Source: Phymatolithon calcareum (taxonomy: Eukaryota; Rhodophyta; Florideophyceae; Hapalidiales). Taken from it: DNA of 64,000 nucleotides. Below the pieces are notes generated by a model. The model worked only from the letters and a program-made list of their open reading frames with translations, ran no database searches and had not been told where the DNA came from. The first letter of the stretch is position 1; each line of letters opens with the position of its first letter. This document shows positions 20,956 through 31,449 of the stretch, piece by piece. Location: contig OZ345374.1 of assembly GCA_977006965.1 (NCBI GenBank), positions 434,001 through 498,000 on the forward strand, read 5' to 3'. The translations under genes and the position numbers were made by a program.

Positions 20956-23272
20956 GAGGAAATTCGCTGCATGGACCGAAAAAGGTGGCAAAATTCGCTA
21001 AATCGGCACCCCTTGCAAAAACTAATACTTGTTATGATTTGAGCTAGCTAACCCTAGATACAAACACACGACGCCAGTACAAGAGCAATAATGAGGACAG
21101 TAAAACCTAGACAGAGGCATATCATTACACTGCCCATCCGCTGCGCAAAGCACTCTGCACGTCGTCACATTCGATTCTAAGCCAACTCACAACGCTTTCG
21201 TCCGAACCGTCTGAAGTCATGGAGAAGAAGGAGCTCGTGTTAAGGGTGGGTGACTACCCTGGAGCACACTTTGACGATGTTGTCAACCTCGTAATCGCCC
21301 ACAACACCTCTATTGGCAAGGCACATTTCGTGGCAAATCGCAACAAGCAGCGGGTGGCGCTCATCTGTAGCCAGCGCACAGCTTGCGCCTTCCGTGTGAA
21401 CATCCGAGCGCTGTCGAGCGTCGAAGGCGTCAGGATCACCACATTTTCAGGACACAGCTGCGTTGGCGGCTCCTCCAGGTTACGACAATTCAGTAAGGAG
21501 GTACTCGCGCGGCGGGCGCCAGTGATGACGGATTTTATCGCCACAAAAGGCCGCGTCAGCGGAAACGCGGCCCAGCTAACGGAGATGGTCCGCAAACAAT
21601 GTGGTATAGCGCTGAAACCAACGCAAGCGCACAGCATAGTGGCTGCGAAGCAGGGAACGGACCTCCATCATCTGGCGCAAATCCGTGTACTGCGCTCGTA
21701 CTTGGCCGCAGTACAACAGCGTGACCCCGGCGGAATGTACGCACTTGCAACAACCCCAGTCCCTGGCACGACACAGCAGCAGCTTCACAGCGTTTTCTGT
21801 TGCCCAAAGGGAGCGATGGACACATGGGCGGCCTTCAACGGCTTCGTAAGCGTTGACGCGGCCCATTTAACTTCTGTTACGCAAGGCCAGCTTTTCACCC
21901 TCACAACGTATGATTCCAACAGGCATGCGACCACTCTGGCCTTCTGCATCGCGCAGGGAGAGAGCGCGCTCAGCTGGGCCAGTTTCCTCTCCAACTGCAT
22001 TTCATGCTTTCCCAACATTTCGATTTTAATGTCAGACGGCGCCAAAGGCCTAGACTCGGCCGAGGTGTCGGAACTTCTCTCGTCCCACAACGTAACGCGC
22101 TCGAGGTGCGCGTGGCACCTGCTTTGGAAAAACCTTCGTGCTGCGGGAATCAAGCACAGCGATGCAGATCGTGCTGCACTGTGGTCAATAGTGTACGCCA
22201 GAACTGAGAACTACGCATACCAGCTGCTAGAGCAGCTCAAGGCGGACAATGAGCCACTAGTGCAGTGGTTTTCGGAGCGCATGCACTCTTGCGCGACGTT
22301 TGAATTCCTAAAGCGTGGTCTCTCCCGCTTGGGTGTTGTAAGCTCTAATAGCGCAGAGCAGACCAACAGTGCACTCGTCAAGGTGCGTGCGGAGCCTATT
22401 TGCGACATTGTGGCCTCTATAATCGGGCGAATGTCCGACGATCGCTTCAAACGCGGCCGCATGGCGCACGAGATGATATCGACGGGCAAGTTACTCACGC
22501 CTTACTGCTACAAGAAGCACCAGGAAAAAATTATCCGAGCGCAGAAGTTGCTTGTGGAGCCAGAGGTCATCGAAAGTGACATGCTCAGGTGTGTTGTTAG
22601 CAGCGACGTGACTCCATTCCATGTGGTAGTTACCAGCGAATACCGCGCTGCCTGCTCTTGCCGCCACTTTGAAGAGCACCAAAGGCCATGTAGCCACGTT
22701 GTCGCTGCACTTTTGTTCGCTTCTAGACGCTTGGCGAGGCATCGAGTCGCGTTCGACCCGTGGAACAAGAACTGGTTCGGGGACGCATGGCTCTTGAGAA
22801 CGTGGGCCAAGCAACACGAGGGCAGCATCACTCGCGTTGCAGTCACTGGTGACCAGCTAGTACAGGAAGATTTGCTGCCGTTTGACCTTGTCGCTAAGCC
22901 GGGCCTCAAGCGCAAGAGGCCCTACATACCGTCGGAAATGAGGGCCAGACACTGCTCCTCTTGCGGAAACATCGGTCACTTCTCGCGAACATGCGCCAAG
23001 CCTAACATCCACAATATTGTTGAGGCGAAGCGAGAAAAGATCGACAAAGCGGCACAGTCCATGATAATTGATCTCACCGCCTGCGATGACGGAGATGCTA
23101 CTTGGGACGAGGAGCAAAAGCCTAGAGAGTAGTGCACACGATAAAATTTACTCTTTTTACCAAGTGTATTTTCGTAGAGTGCTCTGGTTATCATAATGAG
23201 TAGTAGTTTTTGCAAGGGGTGCCGATTTAGCGAATTTTGCCACCTTTTTCGGTCCATGCAGCGAATTTCCTC
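20956..23272 (+). mobile_element. Mutator-like element (MULE), copy 2, 2317 bp
   Basis: Same length as copy 1 (14726-17042) at a constant offset of 6230. I saw no base difference and the predicted protein is identical. It is flanked by a different 10-bp duplication, AATTATAAAT (20946-20955 and 23273-23282), so it is an independent transposition and not a segmental duplication. The terminal repeats are intact. Confidence 0.95.
21219..23132 (+). CDS. MULE transposase with SWIM and CCHC zinc fingers, copy 2
   Basis: A 637-residue protein identical to that at 14989-16902, including the DDE positions (VSVDAAH, LMSDGAK, NSAEQTN), the SWIM finger and the zinc knuckle. Complete identity across a whole element at two sites argues for very recent movement, or for a collapse or copying artefact in assembly. 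The differing target duplications favour real transposition. Confidence 0.92.
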   Translation: MEKKELVLRVGDYPGAHFDDVVNLVIAHNTSIGKAHFVANRNKQRVALICSQRTACAFRVNIRALSSVEGVRITTFSGHSCVGGSSRLRQFSKEVLARRAPVMTDFIATKGRVSGNAAQLTEMVRKQCGIALKPTQAHSIVAAKQGTDLHHLAQIRVLRSYLAAVQQRDPGGMYALATTPVPGTTQQQLHSVFCCPKGAMDTWAAFNGFVSVDAAHLTSVTQGQLFTLTTYDSNRHATTLAFCIAQGESALSWASFLSNCISCFPNISILMSDGAKGLDSAEVSELLSSHNVTRSRCAWHLLWKNLRAAGIKHSDADRAALWSIVYARTENYAYQLLEQLKADNEPLVQWFSERMHSCATFEFLKRGLSRLGVVSSNSAEQTNSALVKVRAEPICDIVASIIGRMSDDRFKRGRMAHEMISTGKLLTPYCYKKHQEKIIRAQKLLVEPEVIESDMLRCVVSSDVTPFHVVVTSEYRAACSCRHFEEHQRPCSHVVAALLFASRRLARHRVAFDPWNKNWFGDAWLLRTWAKQHEGSITRVAVTGDQLVQEDLLPFDLVAKPGLKRKRPYIPSEMRARHCSSCGNIGHFSRTCAKPNIHNIVEAKREKIDKAAQSMIIDLTACDDGDATWDEEQKPRE

Positions 23273-23460
23273 AATTATAAATGTATCATAAGCCTGACTG
23301 GCCAAAATCTGGTCCCGCGATAAATTTTGAAGGCAAGGGGAGGGGCCCTTCCTGCTGCCCATCCCTGCAGCTACAGCGTAGGACCGTTCGAATATTTCAT
23401 GCTGGAACTGTACTGTAATGTGCAGTAAGCAGAAGGGCACTCAGGCACTTGCAATGGATC

Positions 23461-25407
23461 ATGGCGCGGTATCGATATTCGAAGATCATAAATTGGATCG
23501 AATTTTCTTCTCGTCTCTTTCATACAAAGCTTTGGTTGAATTTTGAAATTGTTTGCGAGCCATTTTCTTTCCCTGGTCGCGGCAAGTCTACCGTGGGGCA
23601 TTCCTCGCCAATCTCTTCGACCCTTGTGATGAACACCGCAGAACCAATGCGCACCCTCCCCGCAACCGTGCCGACAGCACAACAAACCCTCTTCCTTCAG
23701 CAGCGTTGCGCTAACTTGGTCGACAAGGAACTTTTTGACGACAGCATGATTTGCCCATATCTTGTTGATCGCTTAGTTTTTGAGCCATACATCGGCTTTG
23801 ACGATCAGGTGCGGCAAGTTGAGCGCATCTCAAAGAAAGCGCTGAGCGAGGACAAATCGGCGTTCGAGAGTGTGCAGAGCGCGCTGGGTCGTGCGTGGAC
23901 AGCTGTGGAGCAGACAACTATGGGTTGGTCATTCGACGTTGAACGCCTGTTCTCCTCCGAGTTTGACGTTGTACGCTCCATCATGCCCGTCATCTATGAA
24001 GACAATCCACCGCTCGCCTGTACCGATCGCATCATTATTCCTCCGCATGGAGTGCCTAAGCCGCAAGTACTACTTGCGAGCAACTGTGTGATGGTTCATG
24101 CGAAGGAGCTGAGCGCACGCACTCCATGTTTAGGGGTCACGAGTGCGAGCCCAACTCACTGTCTGTATGACGGCAAGAAAAATATGGGGCCGCTCCAACG
24201 GCGCCAGGCGACGGAGGTGAGCAAACAGTGGAACTCCGTCCTGGCACAGCAGAAAGGCCCAACGGACCTGTATACCGCCCAGCATCAATTGTGGATGCTT
24301 GATGCTGTAACGCAGGCCTTGTACTCGCATAGTGGGTGTGCCGTAGTGTGGAACTATCGGAGCATGGTATTTCTGCGGATTGCAAGTTTGGAGCCGGGAA
24401 CAAGTGATGGGCATGAGTTTGTTCGAGTTCAAGTATCGGATATTTACACTGCCGTACACGGTGCCTCTCCGATGTTCGGTCTGATTGGCGCGGTGCAGAT
24501 AGGTTTGAAATCGGCATTGAACAGCGGCGGGAGAGATGCAATGCGAATCTCTGAGCAAATTCTGTGTAAATCTGCACAGTGTCTCGTGCAGACCCATGCA
24601 GAGATTTTCACAAAAGGGCGGTCGAAGTGGCTTTCGGAGTCACTAAACGCAATTTTCGATGAGGAGACGATACCCAATGAAGAGTTTTGCTGGATATCAG
24701 AAAGGGCCACCGCCTTGCTAGAGAGTGAGGTTGGGAAATGCAAAGACGATGCTTCGCGCTCATGTGCGTTTTTTGATCATGTTCTTTCGACGTATTCTCG
24801 CGTGCTGTATGCAACTGATGATATCTCTGTGCTGCTGTACGGAACCGTGGGAAATATGGCGGTGGTTACAAAGTATGCGAACACCAACTTATCCATGGGA
24901 TCCGAGATGATACAGAACGAAGTGTCAATTTACGACTTGATAAGGAAAGAGCATCCGGAGTTGTTAGGAAGTTGTGTGCCCAATCTTCTGGGAATACGCA
25001 TGCAGCCGTGCTGTGATCCCGTCTTGGTGCTCGAGTATGTGGGTCAACCTTTGACTCTAATGAAGGGTGGAGGGTTGAAAGTTGGTTGCGAGCCCGTCGG
25101 CGACGTGGACCGAATGGAAATAATTGCTGCCGGAAATCATGGACTAGATGCGATCGCGAAGGCGGGACTATTACATCTTGACCAGAGTTTGGGAAACATG
25201 CGAGCGGAGAGGACGATGCCATGTGGACCAGAAAGAAACACATGCTCGAAAGAAAACCAATTCGCATGGCGCGTATGGTGGATTGATTTCGGCCGTGCAA
25301 GGAAGCGAAAGGAGTCTGATGTGCCCAAAGATGACTGGTATGAGCGCACAGCGTTCTCCAGTGACTGCCAGACAATTTACTTTAGCGAGGGAACGGGCGA
25401 GCATTGA
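23461..25407 (+). CDS. Kinase-fold protein, possibly effector-like
   Basis: Intact ORF. ATGs at 23461 (648 aa) and 23629 (592 aa) are possible starts; I prefer the second because the upstream text lacks protein-like pattern. The C-terminal third follows protein-kinase order: VVTKYAN with the candidate ATP-binding Lys near 24870, NEVSIYDLIRKE (helix-C-like Glu), the hinge VLEYVG near 25030, HLDQSLGNM (25174-25200, Asp and Asn five apart as in catalytic loops), and IDFGRAR with DFG at 25285-25293. The N-terminal 350 residues match nothing I know. Similar layouts occur in Crinkler-type and fungal FunK1-type kinases; this is inference only. It starts 190 bp after MULE copy 2. Confidence 0.65.
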   Translation: MARYRYSKIINWIEFSSRLFHTKLWLNFEIVCEPFSFPGRGKSTVGHSSPISSTLVMNTAEPMRTLPATVPTAQQTLFLQQRCANLVDKELFDDSMICPYLVDRLVFEPYIGFDDQVRQVERISKKALSEDKSAFESVQSALGRAWTAVEQTTMGWSFDVERLFSSEFDVVRSIMPVIYEDNPPLACTDRIIIPPHGVPKPQVLLASNCVMVHAKELSARTPCLGVTSASPTHCLYDGKKNMGPLQRRQATEVSKQWNSVLAQQKGPTDLYTAQHQLWMLDAVTQALYSHSGCAVVWNYRSMVFLRIASLEPGTSDGHEFVRVQVSDIYTAVHGASPMFGLIGAVQIGLKSALNSGGRDAMRISEQILCKSAQCLVQTHAEIFTKGRSKWLSESLNAIFDEETIPNEEFCWISERATALLESEVGKCKDDASRSCAFFDHVLSTYSRVLYATDDISVLLYGTVGNMAVVTKYANTNLSMGSEMIQNEVSIYDLIRKEHPELLGSCVPNLLGIRMQPCCDPVLVLEYVGQPLTLMKGGGLKVGCEPVGDVDRMEIIAAGNHGLDAIAKAGLLHLDQSLGNMRAERTMPCGPERNTCSKENQFAWRVWWIDFGRARKRKESDVPKDDWYERTAFSSDCQTIYFSEGTGEH

Positions 25408-26055
25408 TGCAATCCGCCAAGACAGGTGATTAATACTACTGCGTGCCATGAGCCTACAGAAGAGGGTGAAAATACACGTATTGACAGTTTGTCATTTGGA
25501 TCGTCAGTTCTTATTATGCAAAACTGTTCGCGCGAGCAAAGAAGAAAATTTCCTTTCTTAATTTCGACTTACCCTGCTCTTGTGCTTGGTCAGCTCCTCC
25601 GCATTCCTGTAGTGGGCCGAGCACGTGTCGCAAGAGAATGGACGGTCATCGGGCTGAGGATCTTCGTGGCTTCTGGCGACGTGCCTATCCCTAAACAGGT
25701 CGCACGTTAGAGTTCGAGACTCGAAGTTCGTGTCAGCAGTCCGTTAATAATTCGGAAATAGAGCGCAAAGTCCTGGAGAATAATCGGACCTGCTGCTTTT
25801 CTTAGTAAACTTTTCACCGCAGTTTGCAGAAGTACACACATGCGATACGGAAGAAGAGCTCATTGCTGGCAAGTTACAGTACGCTTCAGCTTTAGATAAC
25901 TCTGATACTCGAGATTGTAACTAACGAAGAGTTCGCCGGTAACTCGTTGCTCTCTGATCACCGAGAGCTACTGCGAGATTACTTTACAGGGTATATTTTC
26001 TTGCCCTAAGTGGAAAGAGATCGCTTTTGATAGAACAGAGGATAAACTGAGTACA
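25408..26055. other. Anonymous segment
   Basis: One 94-codon frame (25426-25710) without recognisable motifs. No repeat ends seen. Confidence 0.35.
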
Positions 26056-26250
26056 GCATCTGGTCGTCTACGTGGACTCGCGAATCGTGGAACCACCGTA
26101 TTTGCTTCGGGTGGAATCGTCTAATGACAAGCGGCACGCAGATAAGAAGCGTGCTTACAATTAACTAGCAGGATTAACGCCCTGCCGCAATCTAGTGGAG
26201 GAAAAATAAAAAAGCACTGCTTACTAGCCCTATAGGGGAATAAGCATTCA
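26056..26250 (+). repeat. Diverged fragment of repeat family R
   Basis: CGTGGACTCGCGAATCGTGG, later AAGCACTGCTTACTAGCCC and TATAGGGGAATAAGC, line up with the 8600-8800 and 39810-40000 parts of the family at clearly lower identity. This is a third, older relic containing only the region downstream of the tRNA-like segment. Confidence 0.6.
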
Positions 26251-27900
26251 TTATTATATTGAGTACAGCAGCATTACAGTACGAATATCATAATAATAGA
26301 TTTTAATAATAGTTAAAAAATTATTATCTTAGGAAGCAAGAAGAAAAGATTACAATCAACCCTCGATAACTGGATCCTCTTTAAGCGTATATCCTCGGTT
26401 TTTAGAACATTGTGCGCGTCCACGAATATCGTTTACACTGAAATTTATCGAAATTTAAGATATTCAGAATACTCACATAGTAGAATATCATGACAGCGGA
26501 GGCATGTCGCCTACCTTAAATTTTGTAAAAATTTTGAGTAAGTGGCACGGAGCATATTCTACACGTGTGCACTTATGCCCACAAGGCCGAATGCCATCAT
26601 ATCGAGAAATGAAGTGAGCGCCGATCACACAGCAGCGGACTGTGCCTTCTAAGCCCTCCATCTCTATAGCGGCCCGACATTTGTAAGAGTTCTCGAGTGT
26701 GTGCACATCTTATTACCAAATACGTCTACAGGGACTGTTGACACTACGCCAGCACGCAGCCATTCATATCGGCAGCAATCCCAATACCGACAGTGCCGTC
26801 GAAAATGATCTTAACTACCACATAATCTGCGTATTGGCTGTCGTGATTCTTGCAATTTCGAATCGGAGCTCTTCGGCGAACACGGTAATGTTCAGGCGAA
26901 GTTGAACCGAATCGTCCCACCCAGGATTTGGGAACCCTTCCGTGTGGAAGAGAAAACGCCCAATCTAAGAGCAGCACGTCCTGATTACCCCAGGCGAAAG
27001 ATATACGTGATACCTAACGCGCCTAGTGATGCACAGCGCACAATTTGTGGCTTAACCTCTTTGGCTTGGTTCGTTTTAGTTGTTCTCTGTTGATCTCTGC
27101 TAATTCGGCTCTAGTCGCCAGTGGTACTTATACCCGCGAGTGAAGTGTGTTGTTGCAACCTAGAAGTTGCGTGTCCATGCAGGAGACCAAGTAAATAGCA
27201 AAAAGTAACAGCTCTAACTATGTGCCGCACAATTAGACCACGTAATCGTCTATCCCTCGACATTGGCATGTCTGCGAAGGCATCAACACTGCGTAAAACC
27301 TGTCGCCGTCAACGGCGTCCATATTCCCAACTCCGACCGCGGTTTTGGGACTTCTGTGAGGGTGTCCAAAAGTGCGATACCACCTGACTTCTCGTCAGAT
27401 TCTCCAACATTACCCGATGCAAGCACGCTTTTTGCCACAATTGGTTCATAGCAGGCGCAATATTTACGAAGGTATCCACTAATACATCGGTGTCACTCAG
27501 ATCATCCAGTGATGCTGCAGTTCCGAACCGGACAGTTCCCACGAGCCTAACGACGTCAACAATTGCCATTATTTGAATGTATACAATCGCATCACTATCT
27601 GCTTCTCTGTCACCTGGATTCTCAGATTCGCCGAGTGTGTCGGCATCGATTGCCCCAATTAGCACGTCAACAACGGCTACCTCGGCCACGTGGGTCCGTC
27701 TTCCCGCGAAAACTCCGCAGTATCACTGATCGCTCGGACATGCGGGCTGTCGTACACGCTCAGATGAGGCTGTGAAAGGAGAAGTGCTTGGCGATGCAAC
27801 AAAGTCGGATTACTGATTTTTTCATAGAATCTCACAGTCTGTAGAAACTGAGGTACACGGGTAGTTACTGCTATATGATATAAAATCACTCCTGGAATAT
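26251..27900. other. Anonymous AT-rich segment
   Basis: Short frames only. The longest (27309-27689, minus, 126 codons) is acidic (VVDVLIGAIDADTLGESENP) with no recognisable family. The last part probably belongs to the LTR that ends at 28061, but its start cannot be placed because no second LTR is in the window. Confidence 0.35.
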
Positions 27901-28061
27901 TCTCGATATCTGGATTTCTGACCCCCCCGACAGAAGCCATCGAGTTGTCGAGGCTTTACTGTACTCTGAAGTACGAGGATTGTTGTATGCCACATGTACA
28001 CGCAGGTAGTATAAAACCCCCAGCATGGACAAACCAATAAAGGACAGGATCCTGGATACCA

Positions 28062-28074
28062 GGTTATGGGCCCC
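28062..28074 (+). promoter_or_regulatory. copia A primer-binding site, half-tRNA-iMet type
   Basis: GGTTATGGGCCCC directly follows the LTR end CA and matches the initiator-tRNA-Met anticodon-arm complement used by Drosophila copia. The same motif is present at 9855 in a highly diverged element. Confidence 0.7.
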
Positions 28075-28735
28075 AAATCGCAACCCGCGACGAAGGACAA
28101 ATGCCCACTTCCCGAACAACACACCCGAGCCGGAGATCGCGCATCACGACGCGCGAAGAGAAACGCAACCAAGAACAGTAACTACGCCACATACGTGGAT
28201 ACAACGATCATGCGAACAATCGTCAGCAAGGCCACAAGATTAAACCGCAACCCAAGAAACCCAGCTTCCCAACCAAGCAAATTGTCCGAGAAACTGTGGC
28301 AGATCGAACCCCTCACCTTTCGCAACTACGCAACATGGCGTCAACCACAGCAGCTCACCACGTCGATAAACCAAATTATTGACCACCACCATTCCAACAG
28401 CCCAAGCCTCATCTTCCAAAAAGCAATTTCCCTCGAACCTCATCCAGGGCAAGACCTCACCGCGTACCTCGAAAAACACATGGAAGTCAGAGACCAGCTT
28501 CTCGCGCAAAACTATCCAGGTATGATCGACGAAAGTATCGCGATCGATATCATTCTCAACGGAATTAAGGACCCACATTACTCTCAAGTCCGACCGCAAT
28601 CCCTTCTAATCCCAGAATTTAAAACCAATATTGCCAAACTCACAACATACCTGCAGACACTATCTCTGAACACACCACCCATAAGACAGCAAATATGCTC
28701 ACCGACGCCAGGCCGTTCCATATCAACACAGCAAC
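28066..28735 (+). pseudogene. copia A gag, N-terminal part
   Basis: Frame with copia gag features: LTFRNYATWRQPQQLTTSIN, then GQDLTAYLEKHMEVRDQLLA and SIAIDIILNGIKDPHYSQVR, matching the UBN2-type gag fold. It ends at the insertion of copia B. The gag zinc knuckle TWCTFHGTPGHSLAECRDY, which would complete it, appears 6 kb downstream at 34780-34840. Confidence 0.75.
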
Positions 28736-29276
28736 TGTCGCAGTAACGGGAATTTGTCCAAGTATCTAATACTAGCAAAAATTTTATTGCTTGTATTACG
28801 TTGTGCGATCATGCTTACATGTTCGCTTGGTAGAGCATAGTATTTTCTTGGAGTACTTTATCACTACCCTATACCTATAGATGATTACATGCAGCAAGTA
28901 GGTTGCGATCGCAAGCCCAGGAATGGGTATAAATTGCGCTGGCGACTAGCATCAGAGAGAGACGGGGACACAAGAAGATAAACAGACAACAACAAAGGAC
29001 CTGCAGATCAGGTAAGCCATTCTTCGAAAGAAGCCTGAAACTCTTACGAGTGTCGAATAAGGAGACGGCCGAGATTTTTACCCTTCAAATTCGTGGAAGA
29101 GGACTTAAGACGTAGCACCCAACTGTGACGTCCTATGTTCTGGTGATGCGATTGGGACTGACGTCCATTGCAAGCCAGAGATCGATTAATCAATAACGGC
29201 CACGGCTACACTGACACTGATCAGTTTTCGGTCTGCTGGGCTGTTTGTTCTACCGGAGATTAAATACTAATACGAA

Positions 29277-30798
29277 ATGTCTGGGAACGATAGAGGAAGT
29301 CAAAGAGATGGAACGGAAGAGGCGGAACAAGACAAGACGATTGCTCTGAGAAATGATTTTATGAGAGCTATAACACAGCAAAGGGAAGATATTCAATCCG
29401 AGATTCATGTGGAATCGCTTCTGCGGAAATCGGAGCACGAGACATTGACAATACAAGTCGAACGAAAATTGGAAAAGATGAAAGAGGAAATTATACAGAC
29501 TATATCCCATCTTTTAAGTCATCCTGCTAATGATGACTCAAACGGATTGGAAGTTGCTCAAGAAGAAAAAGAAAGCAAAGGAAACCTAACGAATAAGCAA
29601 GATTTATATCAAGGAAGGCAAACTAGTAATATTACTCAACAGCAAAACACAAATGGAAACGAGGAAGAGACAAAAGACATACCCATAATCATGGCTGCCA
29701 TTGAAATGTTTTTGATCGGGCAAGACTTTACGATACTCTTATTGATCCATATGCCAGGAGTCAAAAGATTCTATGTGCCTACACTGAATGTGCATTGAAA
29801 CTGTACGAGTCTGGGGATTACAATAATATTCAAAGAGCATTTCAAGATGACTTGTATAACAATTTTAGGTTCTTTCGAAAAGAACTGCAATCAAACTTCA
29901 CAATATTTTACTGAAGGCAGGTGCAAATATCAAATCGAAGTCCGGGACTCCGATCTTCAGAATGCTAAATGATGTTATCCAAACATCATGGAAGGACAAC
30001 ACACATTAGTTCGAAGAGCAACACCAATCAAACGAAATGAATGATTCATCAATTGGAAATCATCATGATATTTCAAAGACCCGACTTCTGAGAAACAATG
30101 GAAACAGCAATAATGACAACCGAAATTATGAACCGTCAAGCTCACCTATTCGTAACGGAGGAGTCGAAATGACTGAACCATCATATCGACGTTCATCAAT
30201 TGCTGGACGCTCTTCCGATGTTGGAAAACTCTTCTCAAAGGAGATGCGGTACAGTGGATCGCCGAAAGAACCGCTTCGACGCCGTCACTCAAGTTTCAAA
30301 AATGCATTCTACCACTGTGGTATTTACTCGTCTGACAATGTTACAATCTTGAGGATCATGCAGAACTGTTTCGTGAAAGGGAATGCGTTAATTTACTTCA
30401 TGGATCATATCAAGGACATTGCTACAAGTTCTGATGATGCCATAGATATGCTGGAACACCAATTCCTTGGACAGAGTTCAAAAAGGGTTAATGATGAGGT
30501 TTGGAATGAGCTAACGTTTGAATTTGTTCGAGAGTCAAGGTCATACAACAAACAAGCTACAACGCATGAGGCTTGTCTAAACGATTTGCTGGAGCAAATT
30601 GCAGATCTGGCTGATATGCGCACTGATCCAGGAACCGATGATATAATAACTGGAAAAATTATCTCCGCTGTAAGGGAGACGGATGTGTTCATAATGGTAT
30701 ACCAGAATCCACCAACTGAGCTACAAGAGCTAATAGAGCTAAAAGCTATTCTGCGTTCTTGTGCACTAGAAGCTGATCGAGCACAGATAAGATCATGA
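29277..30798 (+). pseudogene. copia B gag
   Basis: Two frames, 29277-29798 (173 codons, charged coiled-coil-like: HETLTIQVERKLEKMKEEII) and 30037-30798 (253 codons). The second has capsid-like helices: FVKGNALIYFMDHIKDIATS, LEHQFLGQSSKRVNDEVWNE and LLEQIADLADMRTDPGTDD. About 240 bp between them is out of frame. Whether the first frame is gag or an extra ORF is uncertain. Confidence 0.6.
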
Positions 30799-30831
30799 GC
30801 AGACTCCACCAGCTTCAAGACAACAGAGGAA

Positions 30832-31449
30832 TTGAATATGGACTCAATTTCGAACTATATTGACAGAACAATTCTCCGAGCTGAACACGAAAGAAAGATC
30901 AAAGGGTATGGCTATAGGGACAGAAGATATGGCAATACAAGATGCGGAAATTATTCTGGAAGACGGTTCTCTATACGTGAGCGTGTTCCAACTGATGTGT
31001 GCATAATTTGTGGGGAAAAGGGATGCCACTCAACAAAACAGAAAACAGTAAGCAAGGCTTTCATTCCACTTACTCACTCTTTGATGAATGATGAATCAAG
31101 TGACGCTGAGAAATCAGAGGAGGAATTCGATGTAAGCGAAAGTGAATCTGATGATGCAGAGGCAAATATGGCAATCTGCTACCATATTTCATCTGCTCGC
31201 TCAATAGCCTCAATAAGGGTTCGTGCAATATCGAAAGAGTTCACATTTGATTGTGCTTTGATTGATACAGGATCCTCAAAGATGTCAATCATTGGTGAAA
31301 AGTACGTTGTTGCGGCACAAGCGATGAGTGTACTACCAACTGCACCCAACCATTGGGACAATGGACTTTCACTTATTCTTCGGAAGCAGGATATACAGCT
31401 TAACCGTTTATATTGTCCGCGGATACAAGCCGATGATATTATCTCATAA
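30832..31449 (+). pseudogene. copia B zinc knuckle and protease
   Basis: A basic stretch, RYGNTRCGNYSGRRFSIRER, then a partial knuckle CIICGEKGCHSTKQ, an acidic linker, then CALIDTGSSKMSIIG with the aspartic protease DTG. The frame shifts near 31400, where the next frame (from 31328) takes over at the protease C-terminus. Confidence 0.7.
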
